Assembly (NCBI GenBank): GCA_913046275.1
Contig: CAJWSE010000004.1
Location: 1-20,085 of the forward strand
Reading direction: 5' to 3'
Source of the DNA: an uncultured Phycisphaerae bacterium
GTDB taxonomy: Bacteria > Planctomycetota > Phycisphaerae > Phycisphaerales > SM1A02
DNA: 20,085 nt
Shown here: in pieces, positions 8,305 through 16,067 of the stretch
How positions within the stretch are numbered: the stretch's first letter is position 1
Layout: the number at the start of each line of letters is the position of its first letter
The notes under the pieces: model-generated
Databases searched by the model: none
Told to the model about the DNA's origin: nothing
The model's input: the letters and a program-made list of their open reading frames with translations, nothing else
Program-made: the position numbers and the translations under genes

Positions 8305-8333
8305 TTGATTTCTAGTATACCCTAGTGTATACT
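8305..8333 (+). promoter_or_regulatory. Sigma-70-type promoter of the metal-uptake operon
   Basis: A -35-like TTGATT (8305-8310) is separated by 17 bp from a -10-like TATACT (8328-8333). The predicted transcription start is near 8340. The ATG of the binding-protein gene follows at 8361 with AAGGG (8348-8352) eight bases before it. The -10 box is the right arm of the first palindrome, so a bound regulator would block RNA polymerase. Confidence 0.6.
8314..8333. promoter_or_regulatory. Putative operator 1: 20-bp near-perfect palindrome
   Basis: AGTATACCCTAGTGTATACT is palindromic at 18 of 20 positions, with perfect seven-base arms and a central CTAG. It lies between the divergent regulator and transporter genes and covers the spacer and -10 of the transporter promoter. 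The left arm also gives a TATACT on the minus strand, 11 bases before the regulator ATG. DtxR-family proteins bind such two-fold symmetric sites. The assignment to this regulator is inferred from position. Confidence 0.6.
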
Positions 8334-8348
8334 TTTGACTAGTCAAAA
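8333..8348. promoter_or_regulatory. Putative operator 2: perfect 16-bp palindrome
   Basis: TTTTGACTAGTCAAAA is a perfect palindrome. It abuts the first palindrome (sharing base 8333) and covers the predicted transporter transcription start. Both are centred on CTAG. It may be a second regulator site. Its position around +1 also means it could form a hairpin at the very 5' end of the transcript. Confidence 0.5.
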
Positions 8349-8360
8349 AGGGCTCTTTGA

Positions 8361-9305
8361 ATGTTTAAAAAATTGATTATTATAATTTTAGTGGCTTATT
8401 CTTCATCAGCAGAACAGCTTGAAATTGTCGCTACCACAGGGATGGTTACAGATATTACACGGCAAGTGGCTGGGCAGCACGCGAATGTGGAGTCTTTGAT
8501 GGGCGAAGGCGTTGATCCACATCTTTACAAGCCAACTGCTGCAGACGCAAAAGCAATTGTTGCTGCTGATATGGTTTTTTACAGCGGTTTGATGTTAGAA
8601 GGCAGAATGGCAGATACCTTTTTAAAGGCAGCTAGGATTGGTAAGGTCGTCTATCCGGTGACAGAGTTAATTGAAGAAACATACTTACTTGAACCTCCAG
8701 AGTTTGAAGGTCATTGGGATCCGCATGTTTGGATGGATATATCTGCATGGTCAAAAGCAGTTGAAACGATTGCTGCAGTACTCTGTGAGCAAGATCCAGA
8801 AAATTGTAGTGATTACAAAATCAATGCGGAAGCATACAACAAGACTCTTGCAGAATTGCACCAATATGCCTTGGTCTCGATTGAGTCCATACCTAAAAGT
8901 CAACGCATTCTCATTACTGCTCATGATGCTTTTAACTATTTTGGTCGGGCGTACGGCATAGAAGTAGTTGGTGTACAGGGTTTGTCAACAGAATCGGAAG
9001 CGGGTATTGAAGATGTCAATCGACTTGTTCATATGCTTGTTGAAAATGAAGTTGCAGCTGTGTTTGTAGAATCAAGCGTATCCGATCGTAATGTAAATGC
9101 ACTGATTGAAGGGGCAGCTTCAAAAGAGCATAATGTTCGAATTGGTGGTCGGTTGTTTTCTGATGCAATGGGAAAGGCAGGCACCTACGAGGGCACATAC
9201 GTTGGCATGATCGATCATAACATTACAACGATCACGCGGGCACTTGGCGGGCGTGCGCCAGAAGGCGGTTTCGCATCTCTGCAAGAAGCTAAATTGGATG
9301 AATGA
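8361..9305 (+). CDS. troA: Zinc/manganese ABC transporter substrate-binding protein (TroA/ZnuA family)
   Basis: The product has 314 residues with a signal peptide MFKKLIIIILVAYSSSA. It is a cluster A-I metal-binding protein. The four expected ligands are His54 (GVDPHLYKPT), His122 (WDPHVWMD), His188 (ITAHDAFNYFGRAYG) and Asp285 (MIDHN), the same His/His/His/Asp set as TroA. The His-rich loop typical of ZnuA is absent. Mn-type proteins such as PsaA have Glu at the third site, so His188 leans toward zinc or mixed specificity, in some tension with the Mn-like regulator. It captures metal in the periplasm for the ATPase and permeases encoded downstream. A sigma-70 promoter and AAGGG ribosome site precede it. 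The stop overlaps the ATPase start if that is ATG 9298. Confidence 0.93.
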   Translation: MFKKLIIIILVAYSSSAEQLEIVATTGMVTDITRQVAGQHANVESLMGEGVDPHLYKPTAADAKAIVAADMVFYSGLMLEGRMADTFLKAARIGKVVYPVTELIEETYLLEPPEFEGHWDPHVWMDISAWSKAVETIAAVLCEQDPENCSDYKINAEAYNKTLAELHQYALVSIESIPKSQRILITAHDAFNYFGRAYGIEVVGVQGLSTESEAGIEDVNRLVHMLVENEVAAVFVESSVSDRNVNALIEGAASKEHNVRIGGRLFSDAMGKAGTYEGTYVGMIDHNITTITRALGGRAPEGGFASLQEAKLDE

Positions 9306-10095
9306 GATGCCAATCGAGCCAGGACATTATGCGTCATCGCCTGTTTCAATACATGACTTAACAGTTGCATATAACAGAAAGCCCGTTCTTTGGGATGTTG
9401 ATTTAGATATTCCAGAAGGCAAGCTCATCGCGATTGTAGGACCTAATGGTGCTGGCAAGAGCACCCTTATTAAAGCAGTTCTTGACATTGTTCCTAGAGC
9501 ATCCGGCGACATTTTGTTGTATGGCAAGCCATTTAAAAAGCAACGCGACCTAGTTGCGTATGTTCCGCAGCGTGAATCAGTGGATTGGGATTTTCCAATT
9601 GATGCTATTGGCGTTGTCTTGATGGGTTGTTATAGAAAGATTGGTTGGTGTAGGCCAATTCGGCAATCGGACAAGATCAAAGCAATGAATGCCCTGGATC
9701 GCGTTGGCATGGCAGAGTATGCGCATCGCCAGATTAACCAACTTTCTGGTGGCCAGCAACAGAGGGTGTTTCTTGCAAGAGCTCTTGCTCAAGACTCATC
9801 AATTTATTTTATGGATGAGCCTTTTGCTAGTGTTGACGCAGCAACAGAGCGCGCTATTGTTTCGGTCTTAAGTGAACTTAGGTCTTCTGGAAGAACTGTG
9901 GTTGTCGTTCATCATGATTTGCAAACAGTCTCGGAATATTTTGATAATGTCATTATGTTAAATATGCGCGTGGTTGCTCACGGGCCTGTGGACAAGGTAT
10001 TTACTAATGAAAATTTAAAAAAGACTTATGGTGGTCGATTGACATTATTGTCAGAAGCAGCAGATCGCTTGGCAAAGAGTAAGGTCGAGGGGTGA
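9298..10095 (+). CDS. troB: Metal ABC transporter ATP-binding protein
   Basis: The product has 265 residues with a complete ABC ATPase: Walker A GPNGAGKST (48-56), Q-loop Gln91 (AYVPQRESVDW), signature LSGGQ (149-153), Walker B IYFMDEP (169-175) and H-loop His in VVHHD (about 204-207). The sequence is typical of Zn/Mn (Tro/Mnt/Znu) importers. It energises the two permeases encoded next. The start is ATG 9298, overlapping the binding-protein stop by eight bases; ATG 9307, just after that stop, is equally possible. An upstream in-frame TTG at 9244 would need a long overlap and is unlikely. The stop overlaps the GTG of the first permease by four bases (GTGA). Confidence 0.93.
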   Translation: MNEMPIEPGHYASSPVSIHDLTVAYNRKPVLWDVDLDIPEGKLIAIVGPNGAGKSTLIKAVLDIVPRASGDILLYGKPFKKQRDLVAYVPQRESVDWDFPIDAIGVVLMGCYRKIGWCRPIRQSDKIKAMNALDRVGMAEYAHRQINQLSGGQQQRVFLARALAQDSSIYFMDEPFASVDAATERAIVSVLSELRSSGRTVVVVHHDLQTVSEYFDNVIMLNMRVVAHGPVDKVFTNENLKKTYGGRLTLLSEAADRLAKSKVEG

Positions 10096-11441
10096 TTGCA
10101 AATCACTCAATATCTGACGTTCGAATTGTAATGCCTTCTATTGAGCAGTTGTTCAGAGTGCTTACCCTTGAAGATTACAATACTCGAGTTGTTGTGATTG
10201 GTGTTATGGCCCTGGGTGCTGCTTCTGGAGTTATTGGCACATTTCTCTTGTTAAGAAAGAGAGCTCTCACCGCCGATGCCCTGAGTCACGCAACACTTCC
10301 TGGGATTGTGGCAGCATTCATGGTAATAGTTGCGTTTGGTGGTTCTGGGAAATCAATAATAGCGCTGCTTATTGGAGCTTTTGTGTCTGGTTGTATCGGG
10401 GTGCTATTGATTCTTGCGATTCGACATACCACTCGGCTTAAAGACGACGCCGCAATCGGCATTGTTTTGAGTGTTTTATTTGGCTTAGGCTTATGCCTTT
10501 TGCGAATTGCAACGGAAATGCCAGGCGGTAGCGTTGCCGGTCTTAAGGGCTTCGTTTTTGGTAAAGCCGCCTCTATGGTTGCAGGCGATGCATGGATCAT
10601 GTGCATCGTTGCAACAGGGGTAGTTGCGCTTGTCACTTTATTTCGTAAAGAATTTACATTACTTTGTTTTGATGAAAAGTTTAGCACTTCACAAGGTTGG
10701 CCAATTCTAAAATTAGATATCGCCTTAATGGGAATGGTTGCAATTGTAACAGTCATTGCACTTCAATCTGTTGGTCTTGTTCTTGCAGTTGCAATGTTAA
10801 TTATTCCGGCGGCATCATCAAGATATTGGTCAACGAAGATAGCTAACATGATTTTCATTGCTGCTTTAATTGGTGCTCTCAGTGGTTGGCTTGGTGCAAC
10901 GGTGAGCGCGCTCGTGCCGCGTATGCCTACTGGCCCAATCATTGTACTCATCAGTGGTTGTTCGTTTGTTGTAAGTTTTATGTTTGGAACAAAGAATGGT
11001 TTTATCGTTAATCAACTAGAACGTTCTTTGCTTAATCGAAGGATTGCAATGCAGCATTTTCTTAGAGCAATGTGGGAGATTACAGAGTCTAATGCGGACA
11101 ATTCATTTCACTTTAAAACAATCGTCGCTCATCGTTCATGGAAGCCTCCGTTTGTTAGGCGATTAGTTAAGCGTGCGATTTGCTTTAGATACTGTTCGTC
11201 AATCGCAAAAGATGTTTGGATCATGACCGAAAAAGGGTCTGCGGAAGCGACTCGAATTGCACGAAATCATCGTTTATGGGAAATATATTTGATTAATTAT
11301 GCGGATATTGCACCATCGCACGTTGATCGCGATGCTGACGCAATCGAACATGTTATTGGTCAGGTCATGGTCGATAAACTCGAAGCGCTTATTAAGGAAG
11401 AAAATCTAAAAAGTCCGCATCCAATCGGAGTAAATCAATGA
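10092..11441 (+). CDS. troC: Metal ABC transporter permease with fused C-terminal DtxR-like domain (first permease)
   Basis: The product has 449 residues. Residues about 30-300 are an ABC-3 family permease with multiple helices (LRKRALTADALSHATLPGI, LAVAMLIIPAASSRYW). The remaining ~135 residues are soluble and DtxR-like: a winged-helix region (about 315-385, weakly conserved) then a metal-binding/dimerisation helix pair with ARNHRLWEIYL (His393, Glu397) and VDRDADAIEHV (Asp416, Glu419, His420). Against the stand-alone regulator, His97 and Glu101 become Asp412 and Asp416. The domain should face the cytoplasm, where it could sense metal and gate transport. Ordinary TroC/ZnuB proteins are about 270-300 residues and lack it. 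The start GTG has AAGG seven bases upstream and overlaps the ATPase stop; ATG 10131 is an alternative. Confidence 0.9.
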   Translation: MIANHSISDVRIVMPSIEQLFRVLTLEDYNTRVVVIGVMALGAASGVIGTFLLLRKRALTADALSHATLPGIVAAFMVIVAFGGSGKSIIALLIGAFVSGCIGVLLILAIRHTTRLKDDAAIGIVLSVLFGLGLCLLRIATEMPGGSVAGLKGFVFGKAASMVAGDAWIMCIVATGVVALVTLFRKEFTLLCFDEKFSTSQGWPILKLDIALMGMVAIVTVIALQSVGLVLAVAMLIIPAASSRYWSTKIANMIFIAALIGALSGWLGATVSALVPRMPTGPIIVLISGCSFVVSFMFGTKNGFIVNQLERSLLNRRIAMQHFLRAMWEITESNADNSFHFKTIVAHRSWKPPFVRRLVKRAICFRYCSSIAKDVWIMTEKGSAEATRIARNHRLWEIYLINYADIAPSHVDRDADAIEHVIGQVMVDKLEALIKEENLKSPHPIGVNQ

Positions 11442-12712
11442 GTTGGACAGCTATTGACACTTGGATTGTAATTGTCGGTGCCCTTTGTGCAATGAGTTGC
11501 GCGTTGCCTGGGACGATTTTAGTGTTACGACGTATGAGCTTAATGGGTGATGCCATCAGTCATACTGTTTTGCCGGGAATTGCAATAGCATTTCTTGTGA
11601 CTGGTTCTAGAGATCCTGCTGCGATGCTTATAGGCTCTATTGTTGTCGGATTACTGACGGCATTTCTTATTCAAGCAATTCAAAATTTAGGAAAGATTGA
11701 ATCAGGCGCTTCGATGGGTATTGTATTCACAGTATTCTTTGCATTTGGACTTGTTTTGATGCGTCAAGCAATTGACCATGTTGATATTGATCCAGATTGC
11801 GTGTTAAATGGAGCCATAGAATTCGCTTGGTTTGACCAGCCCTATGGATTGGGCATACCCCGTGGCGCAATCATAAACGGTGGGATGCTTGCAGGGAATG
11901 CGATTCTTATGATGTTGTTTTACAAAGAGTTTAAAATTACTGCGTTTGATTCATCGTTAGCTAAGTCGCAGGGCATCCGGCCCGAAATTATGCATTATCT
12001 GTTAATGACAATGACTGCCGCAACAGCTGTCGCAGCATTTGAAACAGTAGGCAGTATTCTTGTTGTTGCAATGTTCATCGTTCCGCCAGCGACGGCTTAC
12101 TTGTTAACCGATCGTTATGGCTATTTGATTTTAATATCCTTACTACTCGCAATCGCTTCTGCAGGGATTGGTCATTTATCTGCGATTACTGTGCCAATTT
12201 GGTTTGGTTATAGTGGGACAACGACGGCTGGTGCAATGGCGGTTGCAGCAGGGTTGCTCTTTTTGTTGGCTTGGCTTGGTTCACCGACACAAGGCATACT
12301 TGCCTCAATAGTGAAAAAGTTTGAAACTAGGGCTTTAATCCTGCGCCAAGATATTCTTGGACTTCTTTGGCGTTTTGAAGAGCGGGAGCAGCATCCCCAT
12401 AGCCTTGACACAGTTGCAACTATGCTTAGAGTGAATAAAAATACTATCGTTCAATCTTTGAAAACTTTGGCAAGACAAGGTGAGATTTCGGATAATTTTT
12501 TAATGATGAAGTTAACGAGCAAGGGCCGCGAAAGCGCAAGGGCGATTGTAAGATCGCATCGTCTCTGGGAAGTTTACCTTGATAAACATTATCCACAGGA
12601 CAAAAATCAAATCCATCATGCTGCTTCTCGATTAGAGCATGTTACAACAGAGCAGATGCAGGATGATCTGGGTGGTGCCTCAATTGACCCGCATGGCAGG
12701 AGAGTGCCGTGA
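11438..12712 (+). CDS. troD: Metal ABC transporter permease with fused C-terminal DtxR-like domain (second permease)
   Basis: The product has 424 residues. Residues about 8-290 are an ABC-3 permease (LRRMSLMGDAISHTVLPGI, LVVAMFIVPPATAYLL). From about 300 a DtxR-like module follows: a recognisable winged helix (SLDTVATMLRVNKNTIVQSLKTL, about 322-344), then VRSHRLWEVYL (His374, Glu378) and IHHAASRLEHV (His393, Glu400, His401). It ends at the DPHGRRVP motif, matching DPHGDSIP of the stand-alone regulator, and so lacks the SH3/FeoA domain. The ligand equivalent to Glu101 is Ser397. The start overlaps the first permease's stop (ATGA) and has GGAG seven bases upstream. The two permeases probably form a heterodimer carrying two different sensor domains. 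Confidence 0.9.
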   Translation: MSWTAIDTWIVIVGALCAMSCALPGTILVLRRMSLMGDAISHTVLPGIAIAFLVTGSRDPAAMLIGSIVVGLLTAFLIQAIQNLGKIESGASMGIVFTVFFAFGLVLMRQAIDHVDIDPDCVLNGAIEFAWFDQPYGLGIPRGAIINGGMLAGNAILMMLFYKEFKITAFDSSLAKSQGIRPEIMHYLLMTMTAATAVAAFETVGSILVVAMFIVPPATAYLLTDRYGYLILISLLLAIASAGIGHLSAITVPIWFGYSGTTTAGAMAVAAGLLFLLAWLGSPTQGILASIVKKFETRALILRQDILGLLWRFEEREQHPHSLDTVATMLRVNKNTIVQSLKTLARQGEISDNFLMMKLTSKGRESARAIVRSHRLWEVYLDKHYPQDKNQIHHAASRLEHVTTEQMQDDLGGASIDPHGRRVP

Positions 12713-12749
12713 TGACGTTTGTGCCACCAGATGCTATCCTGCAAGTATG
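12712..12749 (+). promoter_or_regulatory. Putative leaderless promoter of the I42 inhibitor gene
   Basis: ATGACG (12712-12717, 4 of 6 to the -35 consensus), a 17-bp spacer and TATCCT (12735-12740) preceded by TGC, an extended -10. Six bases then lead to ATG 12747. The gene could instead or also be read through from the permease operon 34 bp upstream. Confidence 0.35.
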
Positions 12750-13142
12750 AGATACTTATTTTTACTGATATTTTTTGTGATTGCTTCTTGCTCTGCGCTG
12801 ACGAAAGATGATGGCAATGTTATTCAGCGTCCCTTTTCAGCTGTGGATGCAAGTAAAGTCATAGTTCTAGAGCCAGGTAGAACATTCCAAATTGTATTAC
12901 AAAGTAACCCTACAACAGGTTATGGCTGGCATCTATCTATTGATCAGCCAAATGTTGTGAAAGAAGTTGCTGAGAATTACATCGCTGATTCTAGTGGAAG
13001 GGTGGGTGTAGGCGGAGAAACAACATGGACTCTGCGAACGCACGTGTCGGGTATTGCAAAACTTACATTTTCTTATGGTAGATCTTGGGCGACAGACTCG
13101 CCTGTTACGAGGACTGTGAATTTTTCAATTAACGTTCGTTAG
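12747..13142 (+). CDS. Chagasin-type (I42) cysteine protease inhibitor lipoprotein
   Basis: The product has 131 residues with a clear lipobox VIASC, giving acylated Cys15. The three I42 signature loops are present: NPTTGYGW (54-61), GVGG (87-90) followed by ETTWTLR, and RSW (112-114, RPW in classical members). Chagasin-like proteins insert these loops into the active site of papain-like cysteine proteases. As a surface or periplasmic lipoprotein it may protect the cell from foreign or own proteases. The in-frame open region extends upstream to 12639, but ATG 12747 gives the lipoprotein signal and is preferred. The gene is 34 bp after the second permease, and its last 14 bp overlap the convergent glycosyltransferase. 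Confidence 0.88.
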   Translation: MRYLFLLIFFVIASCSALTKDDGNVIQRPFSAVDASKVIVLEPGRTFQIVLQSNPTTGYGWHLSIDQPNVVKEVAENYIADSSGRVGVGGETTWTLRTHVSGIAKLTFSYGRSWATDSPVTRTVNFSINVR

Positions 13143-14280
13143 CAGCATTTTGGTACATTGCTTCGTATTTTGCAGCGACTGTGTCTGTGTCAAGCCACTT
13201 CAAAATATGCGCCCTTCCAGTTTCCCCCATTTTTATGAGTTGTTCTTTGTCTTGGCTAATTTTTTCAATAACATTTGCAAAGTCTTTAGGGGTACGTTCT
13301 TCAATTATTGCACCGCCTTCTTCTAACTCTCGCCAAATGTCGGTGCCCTTTGTGCCTACAGTTGCAGTTTGGCAAAGCATCGCTTCAGGATAAACAAGGC
13401 CAAAGTTTTCTTGTTGAGTGGGTAATGCGAATAAATCTGCCATTGCGTAAAGTGATAATTTTAAACTTCCAACTACCATCCCTAGAAATTGTATTTCACC
13501 TGAAACGCCTGCTTTCTCAGCTCTTCTTTTAAGCGTATCCACGTAAGATGGTTCTCCGGTACCTGCGATTAAAATTCTGATTGGAAAGTTCCGTTTTTTC
13601 AAAATAGCGGCGGCATCAATGAGTGTTTCAATTGATTTTTTTTCATGTATTCGGCTTAGAAACAAAATTGTTGGTTCTTCAGTTTCCCCATACGTCTCAA
13701 TGGCCTCTTGCGGAGTAGGCACTTCGTCGTATGGCGATAAATCAACGATATAGGGTATCACGGCAATATTTGAGTGCTTTAGCCACTTTGAGGCTTGTCG
13801 CTTCTCTTCCTCTGCAGTGCAAAGGAATGTTGTTGCATTTCGGTTTAGGCGTCTTCCAGCAGTAGCGAGGTATAGCTGTTTTTTGAGGCCTCGTTGATCC
13901 ATGCACCAATCATCTAGCATGCCGTGAATGCTTATCACCCATGGGATTCCAAGCTGATCACAGGCTTTTACGATTTGTGGATTTGCGGTGAGCCACATCG
14001 CATGGATGTGAACAACATCTACTGCAGCAATAATTTTTTTTGCTTGCTGAACCTGACTAGCACTAATGCGCTTTCCTGATTTTTCAAAATCCCCTAAGTG
14101 AGCAATTATTGGGGTTTTAGAAGAAGTGGTTCTCCAATCTTCGGGGACATCAGTGTCATCGCAAGTGAGCCAAGTAACTTCGTGCCCTCTTCTTGCCAAT
14201 ACTGAACAAAAATCTATTGCTGCGCGAACAGTTCCACCCTCGGTGAGTCGTGTAGAAGGAAAAAAATGTAGTATTTTCAT
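13129..14280 (-). CDS. GT4-family glycosyltransferase
   Basis: The product has 383 residues and a GT-B fold. The N-terminal half begins MKILHFFPSTRLTEGGTVRAAIDF, a typical acceptor-side loop with GG. The C-terminal half has the nucleotide-sugar part, ILFLSRIHEKKSIETLIDAAAIL and the EX7E motif QENFGLVYPE (Glu291-Glu299). It should transfer a sugar from a nucleotide donor to a cell-surface glycan or lipid; donor and acceptor are not readable. The start overlaps the sulfotransferase stop by four bases (ATGA), making it the last gene of a four-gene operon. The pairing with a sulfotransferase suggests production of a sulfated glycan or glycolipid. Its 3' end overlaps the convergent inhibitor gene by 14 bp. 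Confidence 0.9.
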   Translation of the reverse strand: MKILHFFPSTRLTEGGTVRAAIDFCSVLARRGHEVTWLTCDDTDVPEDWRTTSSKTPIIAHLGDFEKSGKRISASQVQQAKKIIAAVDVVHIHAMWLTANPQIVKACDQLGIPWVISIHGMLDDWCMDQRGLKKQLYLATAGRRLNRNATTFLCTAEEEKRQASKWLKHSNIAVIPYIVDLSPYDEVPTPQEAIETYGETEEPTILFLSRIHEKKSIETLIDAAAILKKRNFPIRILIAGTGEPSYVDTLKRRAEKAGVSGEIQFLGMVVGSLKLSLYAMADLFALPTQQENFGLVYPEAMLCQTATVGTKGTDIWRELEEGGAIIEERTPKDFANVIEKISQDKEQLIKMGETGRAHILKWLDTDTVAAKYEAMYQNAANER

Positions 14281-15203
14281 GTGTTGTTTTCGTTTCTATC
14301 AGTTACCCAAGAATCGTCTTGTTCATCGGTTGTTTCAATTAGAAAATCGGCAATAACTTTGCCATACTGTTCTCTAAGTTCAGGTGTAAAGTGGTTTTTC
14401 CAGTCACCGGAAACACCCTTGCGTGCAAAGGCATTCACTGAAGCTTCGCCAGGCTTACGCCCTCCGCTCATTTTTGCGAAGCTATGTGCCTCCACTACTC
14501 CTTGGATTGTTTCTGGTGAATTATCCAATTCGAATAAAGTGGCAACCATTGTCATGCCTTTAAACGGGTCTTCGAGCATATCTTCATACCGTAATTGAAT
14601 GGAGTGATTTGGGTCGGCGTTTTCTTTCCATGAACGTACCCAATCAACATAGGCTTGCAGCATGCGATCCCCAAAAATTTGCAGACCCTCTTGGACAGTT
14701 TTGTTGTGATGGAATTGATATTCAGGGTGCCAAGGAGTATTTTGCACATAAAAGTGGTAACTAACGGCAACATCTCTTAAGTCTCGATGCAACACGACAT
14801 AGTTGACTCCAGCTTCGCGTAAAATTTGAACGTTATTTTTGGATCCATGGCTATGCATTTTTGTAAGGACAAGCATATCTTTGAATGAGTCGAACATCCC
14901 TTTTGGCATTTCAAAATCATGGCTGCCACCTGTGCGTAACTCATGTCGTGCAATTGCTGGAAGTAAGTACTCATTAAATCCTTCATAACTCGAAACCATC
15001 TTCTCAATCCAAGTAGATCCGCTCTTGGGTAAGCCCGCAATAAATAAAATTGGCTGCGGATATTTTTCTCCGTGTTGCTGGAATCCTTGCTTGCAAGAGC
15101 GAAGTTGATCTTTTGCACGTTTATATGTTATGAATCGTTTCCCAAAACGAGAAACGCAGGGCGGTAATTTTCTGGCTATGGCTTCGCATTTTTTTATATT
15201 CAT
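14277..15203 (-). CDS. PAPS-dependent sulfotransferase
   Basis: The product has 308 residues and the PAPS-binding motifs of the Sulfotransfer_1 family: the 5'-phosphosulfate loop LPKSGSTW (58-65), the 3'-phosphate motif VLHRDLRDVAVSYHFY with Arg140 and Ser148, and the C-terminal RKGVSGDWKNHF (261-272). A probable catalytic His117 lies in TKMHSHG. It should transfer sulfate from PAPS to a hydroxyl or amine on a small molecule or glycan; the acceptor is not predictable. The close match to the cytosolic sulfotransferase pattern, including the C-terminal RKGxxGDWKN, is notable for a bacterium. It starts six bases after the transglutaminase-like gene ends and overlaps the glycosyltransferase by four. 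Confidence 0.92.
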   Translation of the reverse strand: MNIKKCEAIARKLPPCVSRFGKRFITYKRAKDQLRSCKQGFQQHGEKYPQPILFIAGLPKSGSTWIEKMVSSYEGFNEYLLPAIARHELRTGGSHDFEMPKGMFDSFKDMLVLTKMHSHGSKNNVQILREAGVNYVVLHRDLRDVAVSYHFYVQNTPWHPEYQFHHNKTVQEGLQIFGDRMLQAYVDWVRSWKENADPNHSIQLRYEDMLEDPFKGMTMVATLFELDNSPETIQGVVEAHSFAKMSGGRKPGEASVNAFARKGVSGDWKNHFTPELREQYGKVIADFLIETTDEQDDSWVTDRNENNT

Positions 15204-15209
15204 ATGAAA

Positions 15210-16067
15210 TCAATGGAGTTCAACAACAGTATATCGGTTGTTCATGACACCTTCTAGATGTTTTACCGGGACCCGGCCAACGGGCCATGCGTCAGTCATC
15301 TCAATGAGCACCCACGAATTGCGGTTATAGGAAATGCTATGATCTTCATTTGTTGGTGGTAGGTCAACCGCAACAAAAATGTGCTCTTCGATTGCGATGA
15401 AAAGTACTTCTGCGAGATTAATGCTTTTAACTAGGGATGCAAAGAGCAAGCTTTTAGAGTCGCAGTCCCCCCATTTTTTTGAGAGGGTTTCTAGCGGCAT
15501 CATCGCCCCGACAGTAAGAATTTCTTCTCCCTCATCGTTGTGCCGGTAGTCAGCTGGGATCCGATAGTCGAGTGATTGCACAAGCGAAGAAAAAGCGCCA
15601 ATCAATTCACGTCTTGAGCGATACCCTTCTTTGCGTGCAGAGCTTCGAATCGATTTTGCAACACCGCGAATATCATTTTCGCTTTCCTTGACAACCCACG
15701 CGTAGTCAACTACATATCGATTTTTTTTGTCAAGCATTTTGATTCCATATTTAGACGCTCGAATTTTAAGATCTTGTTGTTTCTTTTTTAAATCTTCAGC
15801 GTCAGTGTAGGAAATTGAAGTCCAAGATTTTGGAATACCAAAACGCTCAATCGCGAAATCAATATCCCCAGAATCAATGTTTGCGAGGCATGATAGATCT
15901 TGCATCGATGCGCCTTGTCGCACTTGAGCAATATCTCCGTCCCACTCGACAACTTCTCTTGTGTTGATATCGCTCCATTCAAAATGTATACGTTCAATAG
16001 AAGCACTCGAAGCAATTCCTGTCAGAAGCATGGGGGACCACAAAGATATTATTAAGTTATGTAACAT
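15210..16067 (-). CDS. Exported transglutaminase-like (cysteine protease fold) protein
   Basis: The product has 285 residues from ATG 16067, with an N-terminal hydrophobic stretch ([23 protein letters not shown]) resembling a signal peptide. The C-terminal half has a transglutaminase-like core: nucleophile Cys202 in KWGDCDSKS, His229 in EEHIFVAVD and Asp259 in EMTDAWPVG. In the superfamily this Cys-His-Asp triad serves proteolysis, amidation or crosslinking. The N-terminal ~150 residues are unrecognised. An in-frame TTG at 16106 would give a longer N-terminus with Lys residues but a 50-bp overlap with the aldolase gene; ATG 16067 overlaps by only 11 bp. It is the second gene of the aldolase to glycosyltransferase operon. 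Its link to the sulfated product is unknown. Confidence 0.75.
   Translation of the reverse strand: MLHNLIISLWSPMLLTGIASSASIERIHFEWSDINTREVVEWDGDIAQVRQGASMQDLSCLANIDSGDIDFAIERFGIPKSWTSISYTDAEDLKKKQQDLKIRASKYGIKMLDKKNRYVVDYAWVVKESENDIRGVAKSIRSSARKEGYRSRRELIGAFSSLVQSLDYRIPADYRHNDEGEEILTVGAMMPLETLSKKWGDCDSKSLLFASLVKSINLAEVLFIAIEEHIFVAVDLPPTNEDHSISYNRNSWVLIEMTDAWPVGRVPVKHLEGVMNNRYTVVELH

Noticed and set aside
9244..9297. Longer N-terminus for the ATPase from an in-frame TTG
   Set aside because: It would overlap the binding-protein gene by 62 bp. The added residues do not resemble ABC ATPases, and ATG 9298 or 9307 fits the family length.
12694..12710. Small GGCA/TGCC inverted repeat near the end of the second permease
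   Set aside because: It is only four base pairs, inside coding sequence and without a T-run; it is expected by chance.
12639..12746. Upstream extension of the I42 inhibitor reading frame
   Set aside because: It overlaps the second permease and would bury the lipoprotein signal that starts cleanly at ATG 12747.
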